64,000 nucleotides of DNA from Litorivivens sp041625575 (GCA_041625575.1 JBFJTG010000006.1:4160-68159); one strand, 5' to 3'; positions 1 through 8,523 are shown, counted from the stretch's first letter. Notes: generated by a model not told the origin, from the sequence alone. Made by a program: numbers and translations.

Positions 1-1731
1 CGCGAATTTTTCTTTAAGCATATCCAGCCGGAGCTGGAGCCGATTATTCTGGACGACGCACACCCCATGCCGGAATTGAATGAAGTGTCGATCTATCTGG
101 CAATTCGTTTGGTGTCGGCAGATCATGTTCGTTATGCGCTACTTGAGGTGCCTACCACCCGCCTAAATCGTTTTATAAAGATACCTTCGCGCAAGGGCAA
201 GCGCGGAAAAGTGTTGATGGCTCTGGAGAATTTGATTCGGGTTTGCCTGCACGACGTATTCCGCGGAATATTCCAGCTTATCAGTGTTGAGGCTTATACA
301 ATCAAGTTGACGCGTGATGCCGAGCTCGAGTTGGGTGAGGAAGTTACGGAAAGTTTTTTTGAGCGAATGGAGCGCAGCCTCAAGCGTCGCAAAAAGGCTG
401 ACCCGGTGCGTTTTGTATATGACAGTGATATGCCGGAAGACATGCGCGATTATATGGCGCGGCGCCTGGGCATCGGCAGGCTGGATTCAGTGATCCCGGG
501 GGGGCGTTATCACAACTCCAAGGATTTCATGAGCTTTCCCAATTTGGGGCCGGCGTATTTGGAGCTGCAGCCGCTATCGCCTATTCCTCTGGAAGCCGTT
601 GAGCAGCGCGACAATATTTTTGACGCTATTGCCGAGCGAGACGTGTTGCTCTACTACCCCTATCACAGCTTTAGTTATGTGGTGAGTTTCCTGAAAACCG
701 CGGCGATCGATCCCGCTGTTAAGTCGATCGCAATAAGTCTGTACCGCGTTGCCTCATATTCACATGTCGTAGATGCTCTGATTAATGCGGTAGCTAATCA
801 CAAATCGGTAACAGTGATCGTTGAGTTGCAGGCACGTTTTGATGAAGAGGCTAACCTGGCACTCTCGCATCGCCTTACCGAAGGGGGTGTCAATGTCATT
901 TTCGGGGTGCCGGGACTCAAAGTTCACGGCAAGCTGATTCTGGTTACTCGCCAGGAAAACAATACGCTCCGCTATTACACCCACGTAGGCACGGGCAATT
1001 TCAACGAAAAGACGGCTGAAGTGTATACCGACTTCAGTTTGCTCACCTACAATCAGGAGATTGGTGAAGAGGCGGCGAAAATCTTCGAATTCATTCGGTA
1101 TAACTACAGGCGACCTGAGTTAAAGCACCTTATTGTTTCGCCGGTGAATACCCGCCAGCGCTTCAAGGAGTTGATTGACGGCGAAATTCTTAGCGCGGAA
1201 AAGGGGCACGATTGCGGAATTACCCTGAAGTGCAACAACCTGGTCGACCCTGAAATCATAGAGAAGTTATATCAAGCCAGTCAGGCCGGTGTACCGATTC
1301 GTCTCATTGTGCGTGGCATGTGTTCGCTGGTAGCGGGCACGCCGGGGCTGAGCGACAATATTGAGGCGATCAGTATTGTCGACCGCTATCTGGAACACCC
1401 CAGAGTGTTTATGTTTTATAACCGCGGTGAGCCGCGCTATTACCTCTCGTCTGCCGATGTAATGACGCGCAATATTGATTACCGGGTAGAGGTTATGTGT
1501 CCGGTGTACGATCCCCAGCACCAGGCAACCCTTCAGGCTGTGCTGGATATTCAGTGGTCGGATAATGTAAAAGCCCGGACTCTGGATGCCGGGCAGTGTA
1601 ATAACTTACGTTTGCCGCGGAAAAAAAAGGCAAAGCGTATTCGCTCTCAGGAGGCGATTCATCGTTATTTGCAAAGCGGTAGGCTTCCCAGGCTTCGCAA
1701 GCTTGCCTACAACGCGATCGATGCCGAGTAG
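1..1731 (+). CDS. ppk1: Polyphosphate kinase 1, 3' part (5' end outside window)
   Basis: PPK1 reversibly moves the terminal phosphate of ATP onto polyphosphate through a phosphohistidine. The reading frame is open from base 1, so the true start lies upstream; about 576 codons are present of the roughly 690 usual for the family. The two family histidines are visible: one in a KVHGKL segment (codon at 925-927) and one in YLEHPRV (codon at 1396-1398). The family motifs YTHVGTGNFNEKTA and SSADVMTRN are also present. The C-terminus is basic (PRKKKAKR). It converges on the methyltransferase gene with a 12-bp gap. Identity is certain; only the N-terminal part is missing because of the window edge. 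Confidence 0.95.
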   Translation, partial: REFFFKHIQPELEPIILDDAHPMPELNEVSIYLAIRLVSADHVRYALLEVPTTRLNRFIKIPSRKGKRGKVLMALENLIRVCLHDVFRGIFQLISVEAYTIKLTRDAELELGEEVTESFFERMERSLKRRKKADPVRFVYDSDMPEDMRDYMARRLGIGRLDSVIPGGRYHNSKDFMSFPNLGPAYLELQPLSPIPLEAVEQRDNIFDAIAERDVLLYYPYHSFSYVVSFLKTAAIDPAVKSIAISLYRVASYSHVVDALINAVANHKSVTVIVELQARFDEEANLALSHRLTEGGVNVIFGVPGLKVHGKLILVTRQENNTLRYYTHVGTGNFNEKTAEVYTDFSLLTYNQEIGEEAAKIFEFIRYNYRRPELKHLIVSPVNTRQRFKELIDGEILSAEKGHDCGITLKCNNLVDPEIIEKLYQASQAGVPIRLIVRGMCSLVAGTPGLSDNIEAISIVDRYLEHPRVFMFYNRGEPRYYLSSADVMTRNIDYRVEVMCPVYDPQHQATLQAVLDIQWSDNVKARTLDAGQCNNLRLPRKKKAKRIRSQEAIHRYLQSGRLPRLRKLAYNAIDAE

Positions 1732-1743
1732 GTTCCAGCTACG

Positions 1744-2355
1744 CTACGAGCGTACGATGAGCAGGCTGCCTTCAATCTTGCGTGGCTTGCGGACGCTGCG
1801 CTCAATAACTTCTGCGCCAAATTCCTTCTGGCAGCGTTTTGCCAATGCCTTAAACGGAGAACGGCCGGGGTCGGCAACGATTATGGTGCCCACTTTCGCT
1901 TTGACTGCTTTTTGAATCATTGAGAAGAGCGGGTCGACAAGCTCATCCCAAAAGCAGATATCCCCACCCAGGACCATATCGTAACCTTTTAAATCCTTTA
2001 TCTTCAGGTCTTCGTAGCGAGCTGTGAGGGTTTCGAGTTCCACATCGTTAATGACACTGTGGGCGTCGAGGTAGGGAAAAACGTGAGGGTCGGCGTCCAC
2101 GGCGGTAACGGCAGCTTCGTAGCTTTTTGCGCAGTGAATGCCGAGTAAGCCCCAGCCGCAACCCACTTCGAGGATCTCGCTGAAATGTGCCGGCGGGTGT
2201 TCTTCGAGGTAATCCATAATCAGAAAGCTGGAACCCCACACCTTGGTGCCGTGTATTTCGGGGCTTGGTAAGCTGCAGTCGATGTGTTTAATTAAGTGAT
2301 GCTTCTTTTTCAGAATTATAAGGTCGTTGACGTAGTGGTAGTCTTCGTTGGGCAT
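1744..2355 (-). CDS. SAM-dependent methyltransferase, METTL/NNMT-like class
   Basis: A small Rossmann-fold methyltransferase. The SAM-binding motif I is seen as LEVGCGWGLLGI, followed by an acidic post-I motif (VTAVDADP) and the motif IV-like region GGDICFWDE. The pattern resembles the Methyltransf_16 group that methylates proteins or small nitrogen compounds; the substrate cannot be read from the sequence. I chose the ATG at 2355 (protein begins MPNEDYHYVND, 203 aa). An in-frame TTG at 2436 would add 27 residues but has no well-placed ribosome site. It lies downstream of sixA on the same strand, about 100 bp away, and converges on ppk1. Confidence 0.75.
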   Translation of the reverse strand: MPNEDYHYVNDLIILKKKHHLIKHIDCSLPSPEIHGTKVWGSSFLIMDYLEEHPPAHFSEILEVGCGWGLLGIHCAKSYEAAVTAVDADPHVFPYLDAHSVINDVELETLTARYEDLKIKDLKGYDMVLGGDICFWDELVDPLFSMIQKAVKAKVGTIIVADPGRSPFKALAKRCQKEFGAEVIERSVRKPRKIEGSLLIVRS

Positions 2356-2454
2356 AGCGGGTGGGCTTCTTCGTATGTTTGGGTTTAGCTTGCGCGCAAG
2401 CGATGCTAAAAAAGTACGCTGCGCCACCTTAGGCAATCCTACATAACAATTTTA

Positions 2455-2952
2455 TTAGCTTGGGAAGTCGCGTGGTGAGAGGCAGTGCAGCAATTCGCCA
2501 CAGCCTGGTCGCAACTGGTCCCAATATTCAATTCGCAAAAATATCTCAGCGAAGGATGCGCTTGGGAACTGCAGTAGTGAGCGACCACACAGTAAAACGA
2601 TCAGGTCATGTAGCGCCGGGTTGTGGCCAGTGACCAGAATGCGATCTAGGTTGTTGTCGCGCTCTTTGAGCCAAGTAAGTAAGTCCTCGGACTCAAAGGT
2701 GTATAGAGCATCGTCCAGCGTGAGCTCGCCGGCGGGGGTGTCCAGTGCCGTGCGAATACGCTTCACAGTGCTGCGACATCGCTTTGCCGGGCTGCTGTAT
2801 ACGTGTTGCAGGCCCTTGCAATGCTCCGCAATGGCATCGGCCATGATACGGGCATCTTTTTTTCCGCGCTTGTTTAGTGGGCGGTCGAAGTCCGGAAGCG
2901 AGCTATCATCTCGATTGGATTTTGCATGGCGTAACAGGTAGAGCGTTTTCAC
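2455..2952 (-). CDS. sixA: Phosphohistidine phosphatase SixA
   Basis: Histidine phosphatase (phosphoglycerate-mutase-like superfamily) of 165 aa. The catalytic RHAKS motif is at residues 8-12 and the second catalytic histidine is in LVTGHNP. SixA family members remove phosphate from phosphohistidine, for example in the nitrogen PTS system of E. coli. The start is GTG at 2950-2952, which overlaps the smpB stop by one base (TAGTG), so the two genes are translationally coupled. The family's typical length is about 160 aa, so the gene looks intact. Confidence 0.88.
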   Translation of the reverse strand: MKTLYLLRHAKSNRDDSSLPDFDRPLNKRGKKDARIMADAIAEHCKGLQHVYSSPAKRCRSTVKRIRTALDTPAGELTLDDALYTFESEDLLTWLKERDNNLDRILVTGHNPALHDLIVLLCGRSLLQFPSASFAEIFLRIEYWDQLRPGCGELLHCLSPRDFPS

Positions 2953-3431
2953 TATTTATTGTGTTCGCGCAGAACCCTTTGCTTTTGGCGGTCCCAATCG
3001 CGTTCTTTCTCCGTGTCGCGTTTGTCGTGGAGCTGCTTGCCTTGAGCCAAGCATATCTCAGCTTTTACCAAGTGCTTTTTCCAGTACAGTGCCGTACAGA
3101 TACAGGTATAACCTTTTTGTTGCGTGGCTTCAATCAATCGGCTTAATTCTCTGCCGTTTAAAAGGAGCTTGCGCGTGCGCGTCGGGTCGGTAACAAAATG
3201 GGTAGACGCTGTGGGTAGTGGCGTGATTTGAGTGCCGATAAGCCAGGCTTCGCCGTCCTTCAACAAGACATAGCTATCCACTATTTGTGCCTTGCCTGCA
3301 CGCAAACTTTTGACTTCCCAGCCATTGAGCACGACGCCTGCCTCGAATTTTTCCGTAATGTGGTATTCGTGACGTGCGCGTTTGTTGAGAGCGATGGTGG
3401 AACTGTGTTGATTCTGTTTTTTAGCTGCCAT
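2952..3431 (-). CDS. smpB: SsrA-binding protein SmpB
   Basis: SmpB binds tmRNA and delivers it to stalled ribosomes for trans-translation. The 159-aa product has the family hallmarks: NKRARHEYHI near the N-terminus, GWEVKSLRAGK, and the basic C-terminal tail KRDTEKERDWDRQKQ that mimics an mRNA track in the decoding centre. The ATG at 3431 has no Shine-Dalgarno sequence. A perfect TATAAT lies only 8 bp upstream, so the mRNA may be nearly leaderless. The gene starts a two-gene unit with sixA. It is divergent from the SNF-type symporter gene. No tmRNA (ssrA) gene was found nearby. Confidence 0.96.
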   Translation of the reverse strand: MAAKKQNQHSSTIALNKRARHEYHITEKFEAGVVLNGWEVKSLRAGKAQIVDSYVLLKDGEAWLIGTQITPLPTASTHFVTDPTRTRKLLLNGRELSRLIEATQQKGYTCICTALYWKKHLVKAEICLAQGKQLHDKRDTEKERDWDRQKQRVLREHNK

Positions 3432-3439
3432 GGGGGCGC

Positions 3440-3445
3440 ATTATA
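3440..3445 (-). promoter_or_regulatory. smpB -10 element (TATAAT)
   Basis: Read on the minus strand, a perfect TATAAT is followed by eight bases (GCGCCCCC) and then the smpB ATG. With normal spacing the transcription start falls 0-3 bases before the ATG. No convincing -35 hexamer is seen 17 bp upstream. Activity is inferred, not shown. Confidence 0.45.
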
Positions 3446-3528
3446 GGGCCTGTTGCTGGTAAAGCCTATGGAGCTGGGCGAAAATGGTCGCCAGGCAGAT
3501 AATAAAAACGCATGTTGGAGAATAAGAG

Positions 3529-4872
3529 TTGCAACGTGAAACCAAGCAGGGCGTCTGGATTAGTCGCTGGACTTTCGTCGCCGCAGCCTCGGGACTGGCA
3601 ATTGGTCTTGGGAATTTCTGGCGATTTCCACATGAGGTGGGCCAATACGGCGGGCTTCTGTACCTGTTGGTCTATATCGCTCTGGTAGCCACCATTGCTA
3701 TGCCTGTTATGCTGGCGGAAGTGGTGATGGGGAGTCGTGGGCGCGCAAACCCGGAATCGAGTATCCAGTATTTGAATCTGGAGTCGGGGAGTCACGGCGC
3801 CTGGCGTACTGTGCCGATCCTGGCCATGACGACGGGTTTGCTATTGCTGGTTCATCTAGTGGTGATAGCGGGCTGGGTTCTTAGTTATGCATACCAGCTT
3901 GGTGATGCAAAGCTTGAAGCTATAAGCATTGAATTTGCCGGTGAGCATTTTGCCGCCTATATATCGTCCAATGTGGAAATGGCCAAGGGCCTAGTCGCGT
4001 TCATGTTGCTGCTGACGCCGCTCGCCATGTGCAAAATGACCCGACTCACCGGCCAGTTGTTGCGACTGTTGGTGCCCATGATTCTCATTATGTTGGCCGC
4101 GGCTCTCTATGCAGCCGTCGAGCTCGGTGACCTGGGGGCGGGCTTGCGCTGGATGTTTGAGATTCGGCGCGAAGATTTTGGGCGCGATGCGCTCGTCTCG
4201 GCGCTAGGTCAGGCGTTTTACACTTTGGGTATCGGTGTGGGCGCGATGATGATTTACGGTGCTTATTTTCCCGATGGCCGTTCTATTTCCCGGCAGGTTT
4301 TTGCCGTTGCCCTTATCGACACGGTTGCTGCACTGGTAGCGGGCGTCTGCATCTACGCTTTGGTCCTTGACCACAACATCGTACCGGGCAATAGCGTGGC
4401 TTTATTGTTTATCACACTGCCCTATGTTTTCGGGAACGTATTATTCGGGGATTTGGTTGGCTGTATGTTTTTTATACTGCTGGCCCTGGTTATGCTATGT
4501 AGCGCCCTGGCCCTGCTAGAGCCAACGATTTCATGGCTGGTCGAGAAAACACCCCTGCGGCGCTGGTTTGCCGCTTTGGTCCTGTGCCTTTTGCTCTTGG
4601 TTGCGGGTTTGGCAGTGATTTTGGACGTGGCAGCACCGGGTGAGGCCTTTTGGTTATATGCCCTTAATCGAATCGCGGCGGACTACCTTTTGCCCTTAAG
4701 TGCCCTGGGGTTAACGCTCTACGCGGGTTGGGTATTGCGAGAAGTACAGGCGCGAGATGAGTTGTACTATTGCAGTAACAGAACCTTTTGGATTTGGCGT
4801 CGTCTTTTACGGTATATTGCGCCCCCAGCGATATTGGCGATCTTGCTGCTGTCAATTTATCAAGGGTTTTAA
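3529..4872 (+). CDS. Sodium:neurotransmitter symporter (SNF) family transporter
   Basis: An inner-membrane Na+-dependent transporter of the SNF/LeuT-like family, 447 aa with about 11-12 hydrophobic segments. The N-terminal helix carries the sodium and substrate site signature GLAIGLGNFWRFP at about residues 22-34, which is diagnostic. Bacterial members carry amino acids or related amines; the substrate here is unknown. The start is TTG at 3529, with GGAG about ten bases upstream and the conserved N-terminus beginning right after it. ratA starts 17 bp downstream, so the two may be co-transcribed. A transporter between smpB and ratA is not part of the usual gammaproteobacterial order. Confidence 0.88.
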   Translation: MQRETKQGVWISRWTFVAAASGLAIGLGNFWRFPHEVGQYGGLLYLLVYIALVATIAMPVMLAEVVMGSRGRANPESSIQYLNLESGSHGAWRTVPILAMTTGLLLLVHLVVIAGWVLSYAYQLGDAKLEAISIEFAGEHFAAYISSNVEMAKGLVAFMLLLTPLAMCKMTRLTGQLLRLLVPMILIMLAAALYAAVELGDLGAGLRWMFEIRREDFGRDALVSALGQAFYTLGIGVGAMMIYGAYFPDGRSISRQVFAVALIDTVAALVAGVCIYALVLDHNIVPGNSVALLFITLPYVFGNVLFGDLVGCMFFILLALVMLCSALALLEPTISWLVEKTPLRRWFAALVLCLLLLVAGLAVILDVAAPGEAFWLYALNRIAADYLLPLSALGLTLYAGWVLREVQARDELYYCSNRTFWIWRRLLRYIAPPAILAILLLSIYQGF

Positions 4873-4889
4873 AGCGTTTTGAGTTTTCG

Positions 4890-5321
4890 ATGACGACGAT
4901 AAGCCGCAGTGCATTGCTGCCGTATTCTGCGGAGCAGGTATTTGACCTGATTAACGACGTGTCCCGGTATCCGGAGTTTATGGACGGCTGCGTTGGTGCC
5001 GAAGTGTTGTCGGAGGATGGGCATGCGATGGTCGCTCGGCTGGATTTATCGCGAGGTGGCGTTAATCAAAGCTTTACGACCAGCAATACACTGACGCGTC
5101 CAAGCGAAATCCGTTTGGAGCTCGTCGATGGTCCGTTTGAAAGTTTTGTGGGCCGATGGGTGCTGTTGGCGCTGAATGACAAGGCCTGCAAGGTGTCATT
5201 GTTTCTAAACTTCAAGCTCAGCAACACGGTGTTGAGCGCGGCTGCCAAGCAAATGTTTAACAGCGCCGCCAATACAATGGTGGATGCGATGGTAAAGCGA
5301 GCGAAAACGATTTATGACTGA
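4890..5321 (+). CDS. ratA: Ribosome association toxin RatA (START/Coq10-like)
   Basis: A 143-aa START-like lipid-binding fold protein (polyketide cyclase/Coq10 family). The N-terminus (SRSALLPYSAEQVFDLI) and the segment VSRYPEFMDGC are typical of RatA/YfjG. In E. coli RatA binds the 50S subunit and blocks subunit association; the eukaryotic relative Coq10 works with ubiquinone, so the native role is debated. I took the ATG at 4890; the frame is open further upstream, but that part overlaps the symporter gene. rnfH begins 8 bp before the ratA stop, giving a ratA-rnfH pair as in many relatives. Confidence 0.9.
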   Translation: MTTISRSALLPYSAEQVFDLINDVSRYPEFMDGCVGAEVLSEDGHAMVARLDLSRGGVNQSFTTSNTLTRPSEIRLELVDGPFESFVGRWVLLALNDKACKVSLFLNFKLSNTVLSAAAKQMFNSAANTMVDAMVKRAKTIYD

Positions 5322-5634
5322 TGCACTTATTCATATAGAAGTGGTGTTTGCCACGCCTACTAAACAGCAAATTGTGGCTTTGCAGGTGCCCGAGGGTACC
5401 ACGGTGCGCGAAGCTGCGTTGAAATCAGGCCTGGATGCCCAGTTCGAAGGGCTGGATTTAGCGAAGGCTGATCTTGGGATCTTTGGCAAGTCTGTTGCTA
5501 AGCCGGAAGATACACGCGTGGCTGACGGTGATAGAGTGGAAATTTATCGGCCACTGATTGCCGACCCCAAGGAAGTGCGCAAGCAGCGCGCTGCCAAGGT
5601 CAAAGCCCGACAGGTGGCCGAAGGCCGCCGTTAA
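5314..5634 (+). CDS. rnfH: RnfH family ubiquitin-fold protein
   Basis: A 106-aa beta-grasp protein of the RnfH/UPF0125 family. The N-terminus IHIEVVFATPTKQ and the segment DGDRVEIYRPLIADPKEVRK are the family signature; a basic tail follows. Its biochemical role is not established, and it is commonly paired with ratA as here, with an 8-bp overlap. It converges on bamE, and the two stop codons share the palindrome TTAA at 5631-5634. Confidence 0.9.
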   Translation: MTDALIHIEVVFATPTKQQIVALQVPEGTTVREAALKSGLDAQFEGLDLAKADLGIFGKSVAKPEDTRVADGDRVEIYRPLIADPKEVRKQRAAKVKARQVAEGRR

Positions 5635-6083
5635 CGGGGCCTCATGGGCGGGGTCTTTTTCTCGCCTTGTTGTTTTGATGCAACGGGTGCAGGAACCGAG
5701 GCCGCTTTATTCGCCAGGTCCGCTTCTTCTTCCTCGGTCATTTCCTCGGCAAGGGGTGAGGGCTTAATTGTGCTTTCGTAGTGACTGAGAACCCCCTCGT
5801 CGAAATAGATAGTTAAGCGCTGCTTCTCGGTGCTGTTGTTCGGTTTGCGAACTACATGAAGGTAGTCCCAGCGATTGGGGCTGAAACTGTCGCGAATGAG
5901 CGGTGTTCCCAGAATAAATTCTACCTGACTGGCAGACATGCCTGGCTCGAGCTGCTTGACCATTTCTTCGTCGACGATATTACCTTGCTCAATTTGCAGG
6001 CGGTACACGCCCGGAAACTCAAGCGTGCTGCACGCAAAGAGCGGTGCGAGTATGGCAAAAAGGATAAGCGCTTTTTTCATCAT
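5631..6083 (-). CDS. bamE: Outer membrane assembly lipoprotein BamE (SmpA/OmlA)
   Basis: BamE is a small lipoprotein of the BAM complex that inserts beta-barrel proteins into the outer membrane. The signal peptide is MMKKALILFAILAPLFACS, with lipobox LFAC, so Cys would become the lipidated first residue. The core has the family segment QLEPGMSASQVEFILGTP followed by WDYLHVVRK. The C-terminal tail is acidic and then rich in Ala, Pro and Lys. I chose the ATG at 6083 (150 aa); ATGs at 6080 and 6101 are alternatives. It is divergent from fur with a 76-bp gap, the order seen in Pseudomonas (omlA-fur). Confidence 0.92.
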   Translation of the reverse strand: MMKKALILFAILAPLFACSTLEFPGVYRLQIEQGNIVDEEMVKQLEPGMSASQVEFILGTPLIRDSFSPNRWDYLHVVRKPNNSTEKQRLTIYFDEGVLSHYESTIKPSPLAEEMTEEEEADLANKAASVPAPVASKQQGEKKTPPMRPR

Positions 6084-6095
6084 CGGGTCTTTAAC

Positions 6096-6124
6096 TTTCA
6101 TCGTTGGAGAAGGCGTGGGATAAT
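6096..6124 (+). promoter_or_regulatory. Candidate sigma-70 promoter of fur
   Basis: TTTCAT at 6096-6101 and GATAAT at 6119-6124 with a 17-bp spacer lie 35 bp before the fur start codon. No clear Fur box was recognised between them. The assignment rests on hexamer match and position only. Confidence 0.4.
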
Positions 6125-6159
6125 AGCGCAATAGTCGCGTCAACGCTAAGGGGTTAAGA

Positions 6160-6573
6160 ATGTCCGTCGAAAATCAGGAGTTAAAAAAAGCCGGACTCAA
6201 GGTAACCCTGCCACGGGTAAAAATACTGGAGTTGCTGGAGCATGCCGAGAGCAACAACCAGCATCTGAGTGCCGAAGACGTGTATCGCGCCCTGATGGAA
6301 TCGGGCGAAGATGTTGGCCTTGCAACGGTTTATCGGGTACTCACCCAGTTTGAGACTGCGGGTTTGGTTGTTCGTCATAATTTTGAGGGCGGACATTCCG
6401 TATTTGAACTGGCCAAAGGGGATCACCATGATCATATGGTGAGATTGGACACCGGCGAAGTCATAGAGTTCTGCGATGAAGTGATAGAAAAGCGTCAGCG
6501 TCAAATAGCCGCGGATTTGGGCTACGAGCTGCTGGATCACAGCTTGGTGTTGTATGTGCGGCCCAAGAAATAG
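6160..6573 (+). CDS. fur: Ferric uptake regulator Fur
   Basis: A 137-aa iron-responsive transcriptional repressor with an N-terminal winged helix (residues 1-82) and a C-terminal metal-binding dimerisation domain. The DNA-recognition region reads GLATVYRVLTQFETAGLV. Metal ligands HHDH are at 89-92. The CxxC that binds structural zinc in E. coli Fur (Cys93, Cys96) is absent: the equivalent residues are Arg95 and Thr98, as in Pseudomonas-type Fur. Divergent from bamE, followed by a strong terminator, and convergent with recN. Confidence 0.96.
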   Translation: MSVENQELKKAGLKVTLPRVKILELLEHAESNNQHLSAEDVYRALMESGEDVGLATVYRVLTQFETAGLVVRHNFEGGHSVFELAKGDHHDHMVRLDTGEVIEFCDEVIEKRQRQIAADLGYELLDHSLVLYVRPKK

Positions 6574-6593
6574 TGATTCGCGACCAGTAAGCT

Positions 6594-6620
6594 AAAGCCG
6601 GCCATAGCGCCGGCTTTTTT
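6594..6620 (+). terminator. Rho-independent terminator of fur
   Basis: A GC-rich stem (AAAGCCGG...CCGGCTTT) with a short loop is followed by a T run. It starts 20 bp after the fur stop and sits between the convergent genes fur and recN. Confidence 0.85.
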
Positions 6621-6706
6621 GTGGGTTGCTGCGGGTGGCCTCTACCTTGGTTGATGCGTTTTTTTTGGGGGGGCTTCGGGCATCGCTGAGCCAGGCGTCG
6701 GGGCCG

Positions 6707-8377
6707 CTAGTGCGCTGTTGTTACCATCTCACGGGCATGCGCCAGTGTGTTCTTTGTAATGGCAACACCACCTAGCATTCGCGCAATTTCCTCTATCTTT
6801 TCAGGTTCACCCAGCTGATTAAGTGTTGTTTTCACTGATTTTTTGTCACTTTGCTTGCTAACTTTTATATGGTGGTTGGCCTGGCTGGCGACCTGTGCCT
6901 GATGGGTAACGCATAAAACCTGAGTGGTCTTGCCAAGCGCCTGCAGCAACGCACCGACAATCTCCGCTGTCGCACCGCCAATGCCGACGTCGACTTCGTC
7001 GAAAATAATGGTGGGTACGGTAACGGCCTGCGCATTCACAACATGGATCGCGAGGCTGATGCGGGACAATTCGCCGCCCGACGCAATTTTGTTCAATGGT
7101 CCGGGCTGGCTGCCCGGGTTGGTGCTAATCAGAAAATTGACATCTTCCAGGCCGTGTAGCGATAGCTGCTCTTCGTTCGCTATTGGATTGAGGGCAATCT
7201 TGAATCGGCAGTTGGCCATGGAGAGTTCAGCGAGCTGCGCCTCCACTTTTTTGCCCATGCTATTGGCTGCTTTGCGGCGTTTTTCGCTGAGCTTCTCGGC
7301 GTTCTCGCGATAGCTGGCGGCCAGTGTTTTCAGTTCCGCTCTGAGTTTTTCCAGTCGCTCGTCACTGCCCTGAATGTTGTCCAGCTCTGCCTGTAATTGG
7401 GCCTGCAGCTCGGGCAATTGCTCTCCTTTGCAATGATGCTTGCGAGCAATTTGATAAATCGTATCAAGGCGGGTTTCAATTTCGTTCAGCCTGCCCGGAT
7501 CCTGCTCTTCGCGGTCAAGATGGTGCTGTAGCTCCCGGCTGGCTTCTTCTATCTGAATTACGGCGGTATTCAGGAGATCTTCGGCGCTACTTTGATGGGC
7601 CGCTTTCACCGGACTGGCGCGCAGTGAAGACAAGGCCTGATGCAGTATACCCAGCGCGTTGACTTCGCCGTCTTTGCACAGGTTGAGTGCGTGGTTGCTC
7701 GCAGCGAGCAATTGTTCGGCATTGGCCAGTTGCTTTTGTTCATCTTCCAGCGCAGCGACTTCACCGGGCTGGAGGTCCAGCGCGTCCAATTCATCAAGTT
7801 GGTACTGCAAAAGCTGCGAGCGCGCAGATTGCTCGTCGCGTTGGCTGCTCAGTGTCTGTAGGGTTTGTCTGGCTAGTTGGTGGGCGCGAGCCGTTTCGCC
7901 AAGTGATTCAGCCAGTGCCTGAGCACCGGCACAGGCGTCCAATAATTGTCTCTGGTATTCTTTTTTCAGCAGGGACTGGTGCTCGTGCTGGCTGTGTATA
8001 TCAATCAGATGTTCACTGAGTTCGCGCACGTCCTGAAGTGTTGCGGGTTGACCGTTGATGTAGGCACGTGATCGTCCTTCGGCGGTGATGACTCGCCGAA
8101 GCAGGCAGTCATTGCCCGCATCGAGATCGCGTGAGGTGAGCCAGTCCATGGCGGCGGGTACGGTGCCGACATCGAACAGGGCATTGATTTCGGCTCGCTC
8201 GGTGTTGTGCCTGACAATGCCCGGGTCGGCGCGATCGCCCAGTGCGAGGCCCAGTGCATCAAGCATGATGGACTTGCCTGCCCCGGTTTCGCCGGTGAGT
8301 GCGGTCATGCCGCTTTCGAATTCAATATCCAGCGATTCTGCGATGGCGTAGTTACGGATACAGAGCTGCGTTAGCAT
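6707..8377 (-). CDS. recN: DNA repair protein RecN
   Basis: An SMC-like ATPase of 556 aa that acts in double-strand break repair. The Walker A motif GETGAGKS is at residues 30-37. The middle is a long coiled coil rich in Gln, Glu and Leu. The C-terminal signature SGGELSR and Walker B FDEVDVGIGG complete the ATPase head. The ATG at 8377 gives the canonical start MLTQLCIRNYAI; the frame is open further upstream into hrcA, but that stretch has no family similarity. Two overlapping LexA-like boxes sit upstream, which fits SOS control as known for E. coli recN. Confidence 0.96.
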   Translation of the reverse strand: MLTQLCIRNYAIAESLDIEFESGMTALTGETGAGKSIMLDALGLALGDRADPGIVRHNTERAEINALFDVGTVPAAMDWLTSRDLDAGNDCLLRRVITAEGRSRAYINGQPATLQDVRELSEHLIDIHSQHEHQSLLKKEYQRQLLDACAGAQALAESLGETARAHQLARQTLQTLSSQRDEQSARSQLLQYQLDELDALDLQPGEVAALEDEQKQLANAEQLLAASNHALNLCKDGEVNALGILHQALSSLRASPVKAAHQSSAEDLLNTAVIQIEEASRELQHHLDREEQDPGRLNEIETRLDTIYQIARKHHCKGEQLPELQAQLQAELDNIQGSDERLEKLRAELKTLAASYRENAEKLSEKRRKAANSMGKKVEAQLAELSMANCRFKIALNPIANEEQLSLHGLEDVNFLISTNPGSQPGPLNKIASGGELSRISLAIHVVNAQAVTVPTIIFDEVDVGIGGATAEIVGALLQALGKTTQVLCVTHQAQVASQANHHIKVSKQSDKKSVKTTLNQLGEPEKIEEIARMLGGVAITKNTLAHAREMVTTAH

Positions 8378-8403
8378 GGCGGCACCCCGGAAGATGTGTT
8401 GAG

Positions 8404-8440
8404 TACTGGTTATATAGATAGCATGTGTATTTATACAGTA
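8404..8440 (-). promoter_or_regulatory. Two overlapping LexA (SOS) box-like sites upstream of recN
   Basis: On the minus strand 8440-8421 reads TACTG, ten AT-rich bases, then CATGC; one half-site is perfect and the other imperfect. On the plus strand 8404-8423 reads TACTG, ten bases, TAGCA. Both follow the TACTG-N10-CAGTA layout. Position 27-63 bp before the recN start fits an SOS operator. hrcA is divergent with its start at 8524, so the sites may matter for both genes. Confidence 0.5.
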
Positions 8441-8523
8441 TTGCGACGCGCAACCGCAATACCCTCTGTGGTAAATAATTTCGCCGGCGCTAGAATGTTG
8501 GGGTCGCAATATAGAGAACAATA

